Positions 11,642 to 22,578 of a stretch of DNA of 64,000 bases are shown piece after piece; position 1 is the first letter of the stretch; the number at the start of each line of letters is the position of its first letter. The position numbers were made by a program, and so were the translations under genes. This DNA comes from Primula veris (Eukaryota > Streptophyta > Magnoliopsida > Ericales > Primulaceae), in contig OY821750.1 of the NCBI GenBank assembly GCA_963682055.1, positions 28,838,402-28,902,401 of the forward strand, in the 5' to 3' direction. The notes below the pieces were generated by a model. The model did not search any database, had not been told where the DNA came from, and worked only from the letters and a program-made list of their open reading frames with translations.

Positions 11642-14600
11642 AATGCTATAAGAAATTAGAAAAAGTGCAATTGGAATTAATCTAATGTTTGTGTTGCTCT
11701 CATCAATTTTATTGAATAATATTCGATACTATTGAAAAGGATAGAGTGAAATCATATTCCTGCATGAGAACCAAAAGAGTTGAAAATTTTCCAGAACAGT
11801 ATGGGAATATTATTATTTTATGAAAAAATAATTATCTCAAGGCCAATATTATTTAAATACATACAAACCAACATTATACATATGATATATTTTATGTGAT
11901 CCACAATATGGGCACCTTTAAAATACGATATCAATTGTCTCACCTGTAAATACTTTATTCGCACTTAATAAGCATCCAGATCGACAAGGTGGATATTGTT
12001 ACAGTAATCAAAATCCTTGAAGTGAAATACTATTAATAAACGTAACACTTTTTTCAAAGGAAAAAAAACGTCACACACACTTTCAACTTACAAATATAGT
12101 TTTGGTAAATGAATAGAGTTTAGCACGAAGGAAAAAAAAATCCAAAAAAAGAAAGTAAATCGATGAAAGTAAAACCAATTAGAAGCTTTATGGTGAAAGT
12201 CATGAGTAAAAAGGGAATACTCCAATTTTGTGAAGCAAAACGAATGATTCCTTTGATTCACAGTGAAACGTAATAAGAAGTGAGTTTCAGTTATTGAAGT
12301 AATTTTGCAAATTAAAGTTTCTTGTTAAGAAAATAACACATTCCAAGTCGTTTATGGCACAGATGTAACATAATCATAGTGTAAATGGTGGTTAGTATTC
12401 ATGACCAATGGGCACTAGTCACGGCTTGGATGGATGAGTCGTGACGCTCGTGTTAGTCGCCTTTGAAGGTGTGTAAAGGATATCTGATCACTCGAGTTCC
12501 CAAATCCCAATAATCGTTAATGGAAAATTGTATTTTTTTTATAAGTTGAAGTGTTTGAACACATTTGAAGTTATAAAGATCAAACAAAAGGGCATGAAAA
12601 TTAGATACAAAACATTCGACCTATTTACTAAATTAAAATCTATGGAATCAGGAAAGCTAAATATGAAATATTGGCTATCAATTGTGGGCCATAATGTAAA
12701 AACATTTACCATCAAACTTTATACTCAGCTTAGTTGGCACTTATATTACCTAATGTAAAACCAACTTGTGAAACTCGGTGCCAAAAAAAAGAAGTATATT
12801 TCTTGTTTCGATGTTCTATGTTTTGATATTTTGATTTCATCTTTGAACTGTATATGTATCCAAATTTATGAGGTCTGGTGAACGAACACTCGAGCCGAGT
12901 ATCATAGTTACCAAAAATTTGGTTTTTTCCGTTTCAAATTCCAGGTTTTTTGATATACCGGTAATCGTGTTTGAAGGTGTTAGTATGTTACATATCTTTT
13001 CCATGTATACGAGAAGAGGTTTAAGTGCTACTTTATCTAATTTTAGTAAATATTATTAAAAATACTGCAAAACTGAAAATGAATATATTGTCTGGCAGTA
13101 TACATGGCGCAAGTGGTTTGGTATATTCATGTTCTCTAAAATCACATTTGGGTAGTTACGGAATCAGGATTTGAATGTGGGTGAGCTTGATCAATTGCAT
13201 ATTTATATTTAATTTTGTAATTATAGGGGTGTTGAAATTCTATAATCGTCAAATTTTCATATGATTTTATTTTTATTTTTGAAGTGTTTCAGTTTTTTTT
13301 TTATAGGCTGTACCTAATTAGCATTTGGGTGTTGGTGGAATCTGGAAACCAACTCATCATGAGACTTGAAGGTAACAACAACCTACTATCTTTGTTTCAA
13401 AGTTGAAGGTAACAAGTTACTTACATTTCATTGTTTTTGGTAGGTAAATGATATTCTTTAGTTGATAAAATAAGCAAACACGTGCTACACGTAGTATTAG
13501 ATATTCATAGTGAAAATAATGCGTCAGTGAGCAAGAATGAAAAACATGCATGGTTGCAACTAATCTTCAAAAAGAAATGCACGTTTTTGCAACTGATTAA
13601 CAAGCCAGGTGAGATTGAGAACAATAGTTTGTATGAAGAGAAAAGAACTCACATATATAGTTTCCAAACAAACTCATGCCAAAAATCATATGTACAACTT
13701 AATTTAAGAGTTATTCAAGCTGCATTTCATCAATTGTCTCCAATATAACGACAAATGTGATCATATAGAAAAGAAAAGAAAAAGGTTACAAGGAAACCCG
13801 ACTATAAGTACAAGTTAGTCGCCCAAATTTGACAAACGAATAAATTTTTAAAATTTAGGACACGCCTCGGCCATGATACAACACTCAATAAATTAAATAA
13901 TTGTTTTTTTCATATACTTGCCATACTTTTTTTACTTAACTAAACAACAGTAAGTTGTCATATTTGTGTGAACAGTTTTTTGTGCGTAAATTTGAGAATC
14001 GTGATATTGCATGCGATACATATACGACGGTATCATTTGGATCTATTTGTTTTATATAAAAACACAGAGTTTTAAATGGTTTTTCATATTAAAAAAACTC
14101 AAAATTTAACGTATTTTCTAAAGTTGTCATGTCCTATATATAATTAAACTTTCAATTGCGTTCACTTCATGTCAAAGCGAAATCATAATAACATGCGAAT
14201 AAACCGTGTCGTACACTCCATTTGTAGCGTGTCGCATGCAGGTCGGACTCTCCATTTTCTTTAAAGAAAGAATCGGTGCGTCACAACTGATAGTACAATT
14301 CACAGTAATGGATACAGTGTGTGACGTCCGAGTGTTTTCCTTTATTGAGCGATATATATCTGTACTTAAAACTAATAAACCCTTATTCTTAATGTATTGT
14401 TCAAAATACCGTAGCTTTCTTTATCATGCCATAGTATAGCTTGTACAAAATCCAAATGAAAATATAGAATATTTATGTTGTTAAAACCTGCAATCTTAAA
14501 TGACCAAAATGAAATGTTTTATAAAATGTTATGTACACCATACTCATTTATTTGTTGTATATTTAGTCTTCATAATGAGCAAAATTTAGTATGCCGACAT

Positions 14601-14988
14601 ATAAAATATCGGAGTACAGATCCATGCAATAAGCCTAATAGGAATAATATTCTATTCTTTGTTGAGATGATATATGACCCACCATAATTGAGCAATTAGC
14701 CTAAAAGACAATTTGATAATGCCACTTTCGGTTACATATTTGATGGGTGACATAGTCATAAACTTGTCGTCCATAGATAACTACTCGAACTCACCTTACT
14801 TGTCCATTGACATCCTCTAATAGACACTTTCATTTTGACGGCAACATAGTCATATTCTATGTCCTAACAGTTGTATTTCATCTAAAAATAAATTGTTTTG
14901 GGGTATGATGCAAATTGGTATTGGAACTAAACGTTAATATTAATTTTTCCAATATTATTCAAAGTTGTACTGTGTTACACGTTCTTCA

Positions 14989-15058
14989 CGTTACATCATG
15001 CTCCGCCGTGTGTATATATATACTAACGGCGTGAGCCCACGCGATGCATGATGTAACG
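14989..15058. repeat. Small inverted repeat (hairpin)
   Basis: The arms are CGTTACATCATGC (14989-15001) and GCATGATGTAACG (15046-15058), with an inner GCCGT/ACGGC pair. It could be the core of a short foldback element. Confidence 0.55.
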
Positions 15059-16844
15059 CTTGAGTTAATGGTTGTTATAAAATAATTGAGAAAAAAAATG
15101 TAAACGGACTGAATATCATACCAAATAGAAGAAAGACATCAATTATGGGTGATCAAATTTACTAACCTCAATGTTGTAATATGGCTCCCTCTATTTCTAT
15201 GCCTCTTTTCTTCTTTAACCGTCTGTTCTCCCATTTTCTTTTTATGTCTTTTAAGTTCTCTTTCCATTAGTTAAGCAAATGTGAAGTGGAAAATACATGT
15301 AATCTCTTATGACAATTTTTTTGCAGTTATTTTTTAAATTGAAACGTGTGTTAGTTAGTCCAAATGTATTTTATAATTTATCTTTTAATTGGGCTTTTTT
15401 GAAAATAAAAGTTTGACAGGTCTCATAAGGGGCGTTTGATTAAATAATATTATTAGATATATATATATATATATAGTGAACCATAGAGGATTTATTAATA
15501 TATCTTATTTAAATAATATTTTACTACTTAATTTTCTTTTATTTTTTCTTTAGTTGTGTTCGCCATAATACGAGCTGTAGAGATCAATCCACCGTTACTA
15601 TTTAAAAAAAATAGTGTCTAATACAAAAATAATTTTTTTTCTATGTTCAACATATTATAAAATAAATATGAAATCAATACAAATGACATTGGACAATAAA
15701 ATATATTTTTTCATGTAATCTTGTTTGGGAAAATACAATGACTATTTAGAAAATTTGGTAATTTCAAATAAAAAACATAGAATTTTAGAAAAAAAAAATT
15801 ATCATGATTTGAACTGCTAACCTTTAACTAACTTACGGCCTAATTTTACCATTACACCAGCAATTATTTTATTTATTAGAAAGGGCCATCAATGTATATA
15901 TCTCATAATTTTTTTAGTTACATGTATAAAAAAAAAAAAAAAAAAATTTGAAAATTGTCGTCGTAATTGTCATGGCCATCCGCAACCCCCCTGGATCCGC
16001 CCCTGATTCCAATCCAATTTTGTTACGAGCAGTGACGGAACCAGAAACTTAAGATGCGAGTGACCGAAATTCTATATAAAAAAAAAACTTATCATATATG
16101 TGTATTTTTTCCAAAATATGGGGGACCTACTTTTTTAATTTTTAATTAAAATAAATAGAAAAGTTTTATTTTTTGGGTAAAAAATTTAAAATGGGGGAGA
16201 ACTGCCCCCACCTAATTTATTCATGGTTACGAGTGTACTAATAATCGACCTAATAAATTAAATGAAGAATTCGTATTAATCAAAACTAAATCCAAAATTA
16301 TTAGGTAGAGTTTAAATCAAAATTGAAGAACAACCACGGTTGTTCCTACCTTTCACACGACGATAATAGGTAAAAATAATGTGACGGCGACTAAAAACAC
16401 AAGTAAAGGCACAACCGGCTTACAAACAATTAGTTGGAGATATGGGATGAAAAGGTATAAAATGGCTATGTGGGTTTAGAGAAAGAATAGCAAAATTGTT
16501 TTATGAAAAACAAAAGGAGATAACAATCATGAATTGGAACTTAGGATTAATAATGATGGCGAAATACAGTTCAAGATAGATTTTTATGATCGGAGTTGAA
16601 CATATTTCGTCATAGATCGGAGGCATTTTAGAGCATCTCTACTAGTTTATTTATTGTCTATGTTAATGTAAGTTATAGTATTGTCATATCACCAACATTT
16701 TTGTTTAACTTTTATGTTTAACTATAGTAATAGTTTTAACAAGTGTTATGTGGGGTTCATATACTTTTTAATGTTTTATTCAACATTATACAATTTTATC
16801 ACTATTTTTATTTTATTATTTGACTTCTTTTGTGCATGTGTGGT

Positions 16845-16853
16845 CATATGTAA
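16845..16853. repeat. Left target-site duplication of the MULE (CATATGTAA)
   Basis: This 9-bp sequence is identical to 26212-26220 and directly abuts the terminal GAGGTGC. Nine bases is the characteristic duplication length of Mutator-like elements. Confidence 0.93.
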
Positions 16854-17044
16854 GAGGTGCACTTATTGTACTACATTTTTTCTTTTAAAACGCGTGAACC
16901 GTAGATTAAATCTACGGTTTACAGTGATCCACTGTAAACCGTAGATTTAATCTACGGTTTGTATTCATTTAATGCAAACCGTAGATTAAATCTACGGTTT
17001 ACAGTGGATCACTGTAAACCGTAGATTTAATCTACGGTCTGTGT
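16854..17044. repeat. Left terminal inverted repeat of the MULE with four palindromes
   Basis: It starts GAGGTGCACTTATTG and pairs with the reverse complement of the right end, GAGGTGCTCTCAATA. It contains four palindromes with AACCGTA...TACGGTT arms (16897-16919, 16936-16960, 16976-17000, 17016-17040). Acagtg/cactgt linkers that are themselves complementary separate palindromes 1 from 2 and 3 from 4. The right TIR has three such units, so the arms differ by about one 39-bp unit. Confidence 0.88.
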
Positions 17045-17135
17045 AATTTCTGCAGAAATTACACAGTCAGTCCCTGCTTTTCAGAATTACACAGTCAGTC
17101 CCTGTGCCAAAATTACACAGCAGGTCCCTGAAAAA
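17040..17135. repeat. Short repeats next to the left TIR
   Basis: A palindrome centred on ctgcag (tgtaatttctgcagaaatta) is followed by three occurrences of aattacacag plus cagtccctg or caggtccctg. This block is not seen at the right end. Confidence 0.65.
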
Positions 17136-17344
17136 CAGAAACTTACGTTTTTTTTTAAAAAAAAACATTTTTTATACTACATTCTCTATCTTTCTCTCAA
17201 AAACCCCCAATTTTCAACCCAAAAAATCACCCAAATCAATCAACCACATTAACTATCAAATTTATTAACAAAAAACCCCAAATCATCAATCAAACTTATC
17301 CATAATTGAAGGTATATCTTTTATTCTCTAATTTATTATGTATT

Positions 17345-17655
17345 TTGTGTAATTTAAATTTGTAAAATAGGAAAAAATATATAAAATATGCAAATCCATA
17401 ATTCACTTAGCTATATATAATTGTTTGTTGTTTGTTTATATTAATTATAGAAATTTTAATAATTGTTGATATTTGTCCCATTTTTGCATGTTTTTTTATT
17501 TTTTGTAATTTTAATTTGTAAAATAGGAAAAAATATATAAAATATGCAAAACCATAATTCACTTAGCTATATATAATTGTTTGTTGTTTGTTTATATTAA
17601 TTATAAAAATTTTAATAATTGTTGATATTTGTCCCATTTTTGCATGTTTTTTTAT
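17345..17655. repeat. 156-bp tandem duplication
   Basis: Two near-identical copies, offset by 156 bp, run from taaaataggaaaaaatat through cttagctatatataattg to cccatttttgcatg. They lie in the inferred leader intron of the PMD gene. Confidence 0.85.
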
Positions 17656-17689
17656 TTTGTTTGGTTAATTTGAATTGTTGATAATGTGT

Positions 17690-18545
17690 TTGGTTATGAT
17701 TAAAAAATTGAGTTATTATTGTTTGGTTTATGATTAAATGTGTTTGGTTATGATTAAATGTGTTTGGTTATGATTAAAAAATTGAATTATTATTGTTTGG
17801 TTTATGATTAAATGTGTGTTTGGTTATGATTAAAAAATTGAATTATTATTGTTTGGTTTATGAAAAAATGTGTGTTTGGTTATGATTAAAAAATTGAATT
17901 ATTATTGTTTGGTTTATGAAAAAATGTGTGTTTGGTTATGATTAAAAAATTGAATTATTATTGTTTGGTTTATGAAAAAATGTGTGTTTGGTTATGATTA
18001 AAAAATTGAATTATTATTGTTTGGTTTATGAAAAAATGTGTGTTTGGTTATGATTAAAAAATTGAATTATTATTGTTTGGTTTATGAAAAAATGTGTGTT
18101 TGGTTATGATTAAAAAATTGAATTATTATTGTTTGGTTTATGAAAAAATGTGTGTTTGGTTATGATTAAAAAATTGAATTATTATTGTTTGGTTTATGAA
18201 AAAATGATTGTTTGGTTATGATTAAAAAATTGAATTATTATTGTTTGGTTTATGAAAAAATGTGTGTTTGGTTATGATTAAAAAATTGAATTATTATTGT
18301 TTGGTTTATGAAAAAATGTGTGTTTGGTTATGATTAAAAAATTGAATTATTATTGTTTGGTTTATGAAAAAATGTGTGTTTGGTTATAATTAAAAAATTG
18401 AATTATTATTGTTTGGTTTATGAAAAAATGTGTGTTTGGTTATGATTAAAAAATTGAATTATTATTGTTTGGTTTATGAAAAAATGTGTGTTTGGTTATG
18501 ATTAAAAAATTGAATTATTATTGTTTGGTTTATGAAAAAATGATT
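17690..18545. repeat. 56-bp minisatellite, about 15 copies
   Basis: The unit contains tgtttggttatgatt, aaaaaattgaattattattg and tttggtttatgaaaaaa. Successive tatgatt positions (17881, 17937, 17993) give a 56-bp period. Copies in the middle are almost identical while the left copies are shorter, as expected for array growth by unequal exchange or replication slippage. It lies inside the MULE, upstream of the PMD coding region. Confidence 0.92.
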
Positions 18546-18775
18546 GTTTGGTTATCATTGTTTTGTTATCATTAATTGGTTATAATTGAGTTATCATTGT
18601 TTTGTTATCATTAATTGGTTATAATTGAGTTATCATTGTTTTGTTATCAATAATTGGTTATAATTGAGTTATCATTGTTTGGTTATCATTAATTGGTTAT
18701 CATTGAGTTATCATTGTTTGGTTATCATTAATTGGTTATGTTATCATTTTTTGGTTATCATTAATTGAGTTATAT
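18546..18775. repeat. Second minisatellite, about 40-bp unit
   Basis: Repeated gttatcatt, gttttgttatcattaattgg and ttataattgag blocks directly follow the 56-bp array and run up to the PMD gene. The unit appears derived from the ggttat core of the preceding array. Confidence 0.8.
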
Positions 18776-18793
18776 TTGGTTATCATAGTTAGG

Positions 18794-21182
18794 ATGGCAG
18801 ACCCAGGTCCACATATTAAAGGGAGGTTGGGTATTTTACGACAGACTGGTCACATTTCTAATCAGACTTGGGATGCTGGCAGAGAAGCGGGTAGAGGAGA
18901 TGCCAATAAGATTAGGGTTTATAATTATAGTTGGCAGATACCGACGCCTGAAAGGGTAGTTCAAAATATCATTAGGGCTGGTTTTTACGGTATTTACAGT
19001 ATAAGTAATTATACCGTAGACCGAGGGTTGATTACAGCCTTAGTTGATAGGTGGCGTGATGAGTCGCACACGTTCCATTTTGTCGGGGTGAGTTGGGGAT
19101 ATCTTTACAGGATGTAGAGATTATGCTTGGTCTGAGGGTGGATGGTCTTGCTGTGACCCGGTCGGAGCGGAATGACACGAAGGCGAGCAGGTTGGCTATG
19201 ATGGAGAGTTTGTTGGGTGTTAGGCCGGCTGACAATCAAGTCGATCAAAACTGTCTGACAGTTAGACTTGATTGGATGTTACAGACCTTCGGTGAATTAC
19301 CCCCCAACCCTAGTGAGGAGCGTTTACTATATCAGTCTAGGGCTGCCATGCTATTATTACTGGCTGCACATGTGTTTTCGGATAAGAGCAGTGATCAGAT
19401 TCCACTCTGGCCTCTGCCATTTCTGGAGGATTTTGACACATGTGCTGAGTATAGTTGGGGATCAGCTCTTCTGGCCTGGTTAGAGGCTAATCTATGCAGG
19501 GTGGTACGTTGTAAGACAACCGGAGTAAGCGGGGCGGTGATGTTTCTGGATATGTGGGCGATTACCAGACTACTGCCGGTTAGACCGTGTGAAGAGCTGC
19601 CGGAAGATGTCGAGCCACCGGAGGGCTTGCCTAGGTTCCCCCTCGGTTACAGGTATGATATTTATTTAGTTTTTGAATTGGATTTGCTTTTTTATATTAT
19701 TGTGTCATCTATCATTTACTTAGCTGCCGGTTATATTTATTGTTTATCGGTTTTTGTTTGTATATTACAGATGGAAGATGTGGAGGCAAACTAACCTTAC
19801 GCCATATGTCTACGGACATAATGTGGTCCACATACGTGACCAGTTTGACAATATGTCGCCTGAACAGGTAAATTTTAATTTTCGTATTATATGTAACTTA
19901 CGTATTATATGTTGTATATGTTTGCATTTGTCTTATGTTCGCAGAATTTATTACTCGTCTATTTTTAAACCATTGTTTATATATTCTACTTTTGCTGATA
20001 ACAGATAGTGTGGCAACCTTACGGGGATCTCAATCAGTATCCGGAATACTGCACGCGGGGCCGTTATATGTGGCATTGTTCTGTGCCTCTCATTTGTAAT
20101 GAGAAGATTGAGTACCACCCCGCGGACAGGTTCATGAGACAGTTCGGTTTTGTGCAGCGGGTCCCTACATATATTTGGAAACCCAGACATGGTCACGGCA
20201 AGGATAGAAGATATGGGATTGGGCAAAAACACGACTGGCCTTTACTAACCGGAGAATTTATAGCCGTGTGGAATGACCGCCACACCAGTCTTATTAACGG
20301 CGAATATGGCACGGGGACGTCACCGGATTACATGAAATGGTATAGAGAGCGGACCCGCATCTTCATAAACCCACCTGAACTTGCCCCGCCATCTCACGGT
20401 TTCCGGGAGCATACAGGGTTGTTCAGTAAAATGTTAACAACTAATTAAAGTTCATTAATATTTGATTGTTATTTTTCTGTTTGTATATTTCAATACTTAT
20501 AAAATCGTTTTTGATTGGTTTTTTTTTTCAGAAAGCGGTATTGCGCCGAAATTTCAAATCATTCAAACAGCATAAATTGAAAACGGAAGTGGACTTACTA
20601 CGAAAGGACTTCGCTGAAATGGGATTGAATCCGTACGGGTCAGCTGATGAACAGTCGGATGGGGAGGATGACGATGACGACGACGACGACGACGACGACG
20701 ATGGTGATGACGACCTACGTTACGACCCAAGAAATTACACTAGGTCGGCAAGTTGTCGGCGTCCCGACGAAAGAGGCAGAGGGGAAGGCGAATCTAGTAG
20801 CGGCGGTAGAAGAACCAGTGGAGGTCGACCCCCGACTACAGATCAGGGTCCGGGTCCGAGTTCAAGCGGTCATGGTCGTCGTGCTTCTTTTGCTGGGTCG
20901 GGCTACGTTCAGGATGATGTCCCGTTCGATCATCATAGACAATCATTTGGGTCGTACGAGCATCATCCTAGTCATCAGTCAACCGACAGTTGGAGTCGAG
21001 GGTTGACAGTTACATCCCACGAGCGTGCGCCGCATCCAGAATCGCAGCAGCGACAAAGACGGCGTACGGAGCTAAACGAAATCGAAGAGTCTGCTGAGCC
21101 GTCATCCGATAGATTAACATCGGCGGGAAAGATGCTCCCTATGTCCAACTTTAAAACATTTAGTCGTTACAAAAAAAAATAA
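18794..21182 (+). pseudogene. Plant mobile domain (PMD) gene of the MULE, frameshifted
   Basis: The protein resembles PMD proteins (aminotransferase-like plant mobile domain, as in MAIN/MAIL-type proteins), known both as host genes and as passengers of plant transposons. Supporting blocks are AGFYGIYSISNYTVDRGLIT, ALVDRWRDESHTFHF, LQDVEIMLGLRVDGLAV and FLDMWAITRLLPVRP. Inferred exons are 18794-19652, 19771-19867, 20005 to about 20425, and about 20532-21182. The junctions at 19652/19771 (TACAG|GTATGA, TTACAG|ATGG) and 19867/20005 keep the frame; the last junction is uncertain. The tail is acidic (a run of about 12 Asp near 20668-20700), then Arg/Gly/Ser-rich. In the run gtcggggtgag (19083-19093) the frame changes between TFHF and the LQDV block, so the copy is probably broken by a one- or two-base indel. 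The role in transposition is unknown. Confidence 0.82.
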
Positions 21183-21401
21183 ATGCACTGTTTTTGTATT
21201 TGATTTCTATGTTTGATTTGTCAGTTTTATTACTAGCTAGGGTTGGAATATTATAAATTCGTAGGTTTAATTTGATTTCTATGTTTGATTTGTACGTTAT
21301 AATTTCGTAAGTTTAATTTGATTCGTATGTTTGATTTGTATGTTTTAGGGTAAAAAATATTCTGTATTTTAATTGATAGGACCAATATTGAGTTTTTACA
21401 A

Positions 21402-21838
21402 ACCCTAAACCCTAAATTCTAAACCCTAAACCCTAAACCCTAAATTACAAACCCTAACCCCTAAACCTTAAACACTAAACCCTAAATTACAAACCCTAAA
21501 ACCTAAACCCTAACTTACAAACCCTAAACCCTAAACCTTAAATTACAAACCCTAAACCCTAATCCCTAAAATCTAAACCCTAAACCCTAATTTACAAACC
21601 CTAACCCCTAAACCCTAAACCCTAAATTACAAACCCTAAACCCTAAACCCGAAAATCTAAACCCTAAACCCTAAACCCTAATTTACAAACCCTAAACCCT
21701 AAACCCTAAATTACAAACCCTAAACCCTAAACCCTAAAATCTAAACCCTAAACCCTAAACCCTAAATTACAAACCCTAACCCTTAAACCCTAAATTACAA
21801 ACCCTAAACCCTAAACCCTAAACCCTAAACCCCTAAAA
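21402..21838. repeat. Interstitial telomere-like array (CCCTAAA type)
   Basis: More than 40 units of ccctaaa with variants (ccctaaattacaaa, cctaaaatctaaac) form about 430 bp. The order is mixed with a higher-order pattern in which ttacaaa interrupts every two to four units. It lies between the two MULE genes, so it is internal to the transposon and is not a chromosome end. Confidence 0.92.
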
Positions 21839-21861
21839 ACTAAATATTCTGAAATATACAT

Positions 21862-21968
21862 ACAAACCGTACATTTAATGTACGGTTTGTACAGATTTCA
21901 TACAAACCGTACATTAAATGTACGGTTTGCATGTTTTATGTGCAAACCGTAAAAGTAATGTACGGTTT
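21862..21968. repeat. Three internal palindromes of the AAACCGTA...TACGGTTT family
   Basis: The palindromes are at 21862-21890, 21902-21929 and 21943-21968, with central sequence catttaatg, cattaaatg or aaagtaatg. They share the eight-base arms of the TIR palindromes but have different centres (TIR form: gatttaatc). Confidence 0.85.
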
Positions 21969-22052
21969 TCACCCCTGATTTGAGCAGCGACGTTTTACGA
22001 ATGTACTTTTTACACGGAATCACCGTTAATAACGTAAAAAAAAATAAATAAA

Positions 22053-22440
22053 CTACAAACCGTAAAAGTAATATACGGTTTGTAGTGTAAATTACATTGG
22101 ATACCATATCGATCAAAATAATTCCGACAACACATTATGACTTTTGAATTATTATGACTTGACAACCCTATCCGAAAATGACTACTCAATGCATTATTAA
22201 AGTTTCGAAATGACTACACCAAAAAAAACACTACAACCCGTAAAAGTAATATACGGTTTGTAGTGTAAATTACATTGGATACCATATCTATCAAAATAAT
22301 TCCGACAACACCTTATCACTTTTGAATTATTATGATTTGACAACCCTATCCGAAAATGACTACTCAATGCATTATTAAAGTTTCGAAATGACTACACCAA
22401 AAATTCACTACAAACCGTAAAAGTAATATACGGTTTGTAG
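22053..22440. repeat. Palindrome-bearing 178-bp repeat, two units plus a third palindrome
   Basis: Palindromes at 22053-22085, 22231-22262 and 22408-22440 have arms CTACAAACCGTA/TACGGTTTGTAG. A conserved segment of about 145 bp (from attacattggataccatat to gtttcgaaatgactacacc) separates them. The array ends just upstream of the transposase TATA box, so it may form part of the promoter. Confidence 0.88.
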
Positions 22441-22453
22441 TGTAAACTTACCC

Positions 22454-22460
22454 TATAAAT
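22454..22460 (+). promoter_or_regulatory. Putative TATA box of the transposase gene
   Basis: TATAAAT lies about 119 bases upstream of the ATG at 22579, just after the last palindrome of the spacer array. The intervening sequence is A/C-rich and ATG-poor, as expected for a plant leader. Confidence 0.5.
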
Positions 22461-22578
22461 ATGACTCAATTTTGCCAATTCTAACAAACCATAAAATCAA
22501 ACACAAACACATTTCGGAAATCTCTAAAAAAATCCTCATTTCTCCCCAATAAAATATACAAACAAACACTTTTCGAAA

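Larger units (their letters stand above)
10311..16844. other. AT-rich intergenic region, no gene supported
   Basis: The open frames here are short and look random. A CACTA-type small element is annotated separately at 11449-11641. Around 15994-16012 the reverse complement reads CAGGGGCGGATCCAGG, and 16030-16045 reads cagtgacggaaccaga. Both resemble hAT-type termini, but I could not pair them with partners. A poly-A run (15930-15948) lies nearby. The only other structure I see is a small hairpin near 14989-15058. Confidence 0.5.
17180..18793 (+). promoter_or_regulatory. Probable promoter, leader exon and leader intron of the PMD gene
   Basis: Around 17165-17310 the sequence changes to a CT/CA-rich, leader-like composition and ends with aattgaag|gtatatc, a plausible splice donor near 17311. 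The next good acceptor (atcatagttag) lies right before the PMD start codon at 18794. I infer a 5' UTR exon followed by an intron of about 1.48 kb that contains the tandem repeats listed separately. No transcript evidence is available. Confidence 0.4.

Noticed and set aside
17690..18545. Regularly spaced repeats resembling a CRISPR array
   Set aside because: There are no unique spacers; the whole 56-bp unit repeats, and the context is a plant transposon. It is a minisatellite.
19086..19122. A 23-base intron (gtgagt...tttacag) in the PMD gene
   Set aside because: It would restore the frame and has consensus ends, but it is far below the minimum size for plant spliceosomal introns; a frameshift is simpler.
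20647..21006. 119-codon frame overlapping the end of the PMD gene
   Set aside because: It is a shadow frame of the Asp-rich and Arg/Gly-rich PMD tail (it reads as Thr/Met runs from the same GAC repeats).
21402..21838. A true telomere or chromosome end
   Set aside because: The array is only about 430 bp, has many variant units, and lies between two genes of one transposon with intact flanks.
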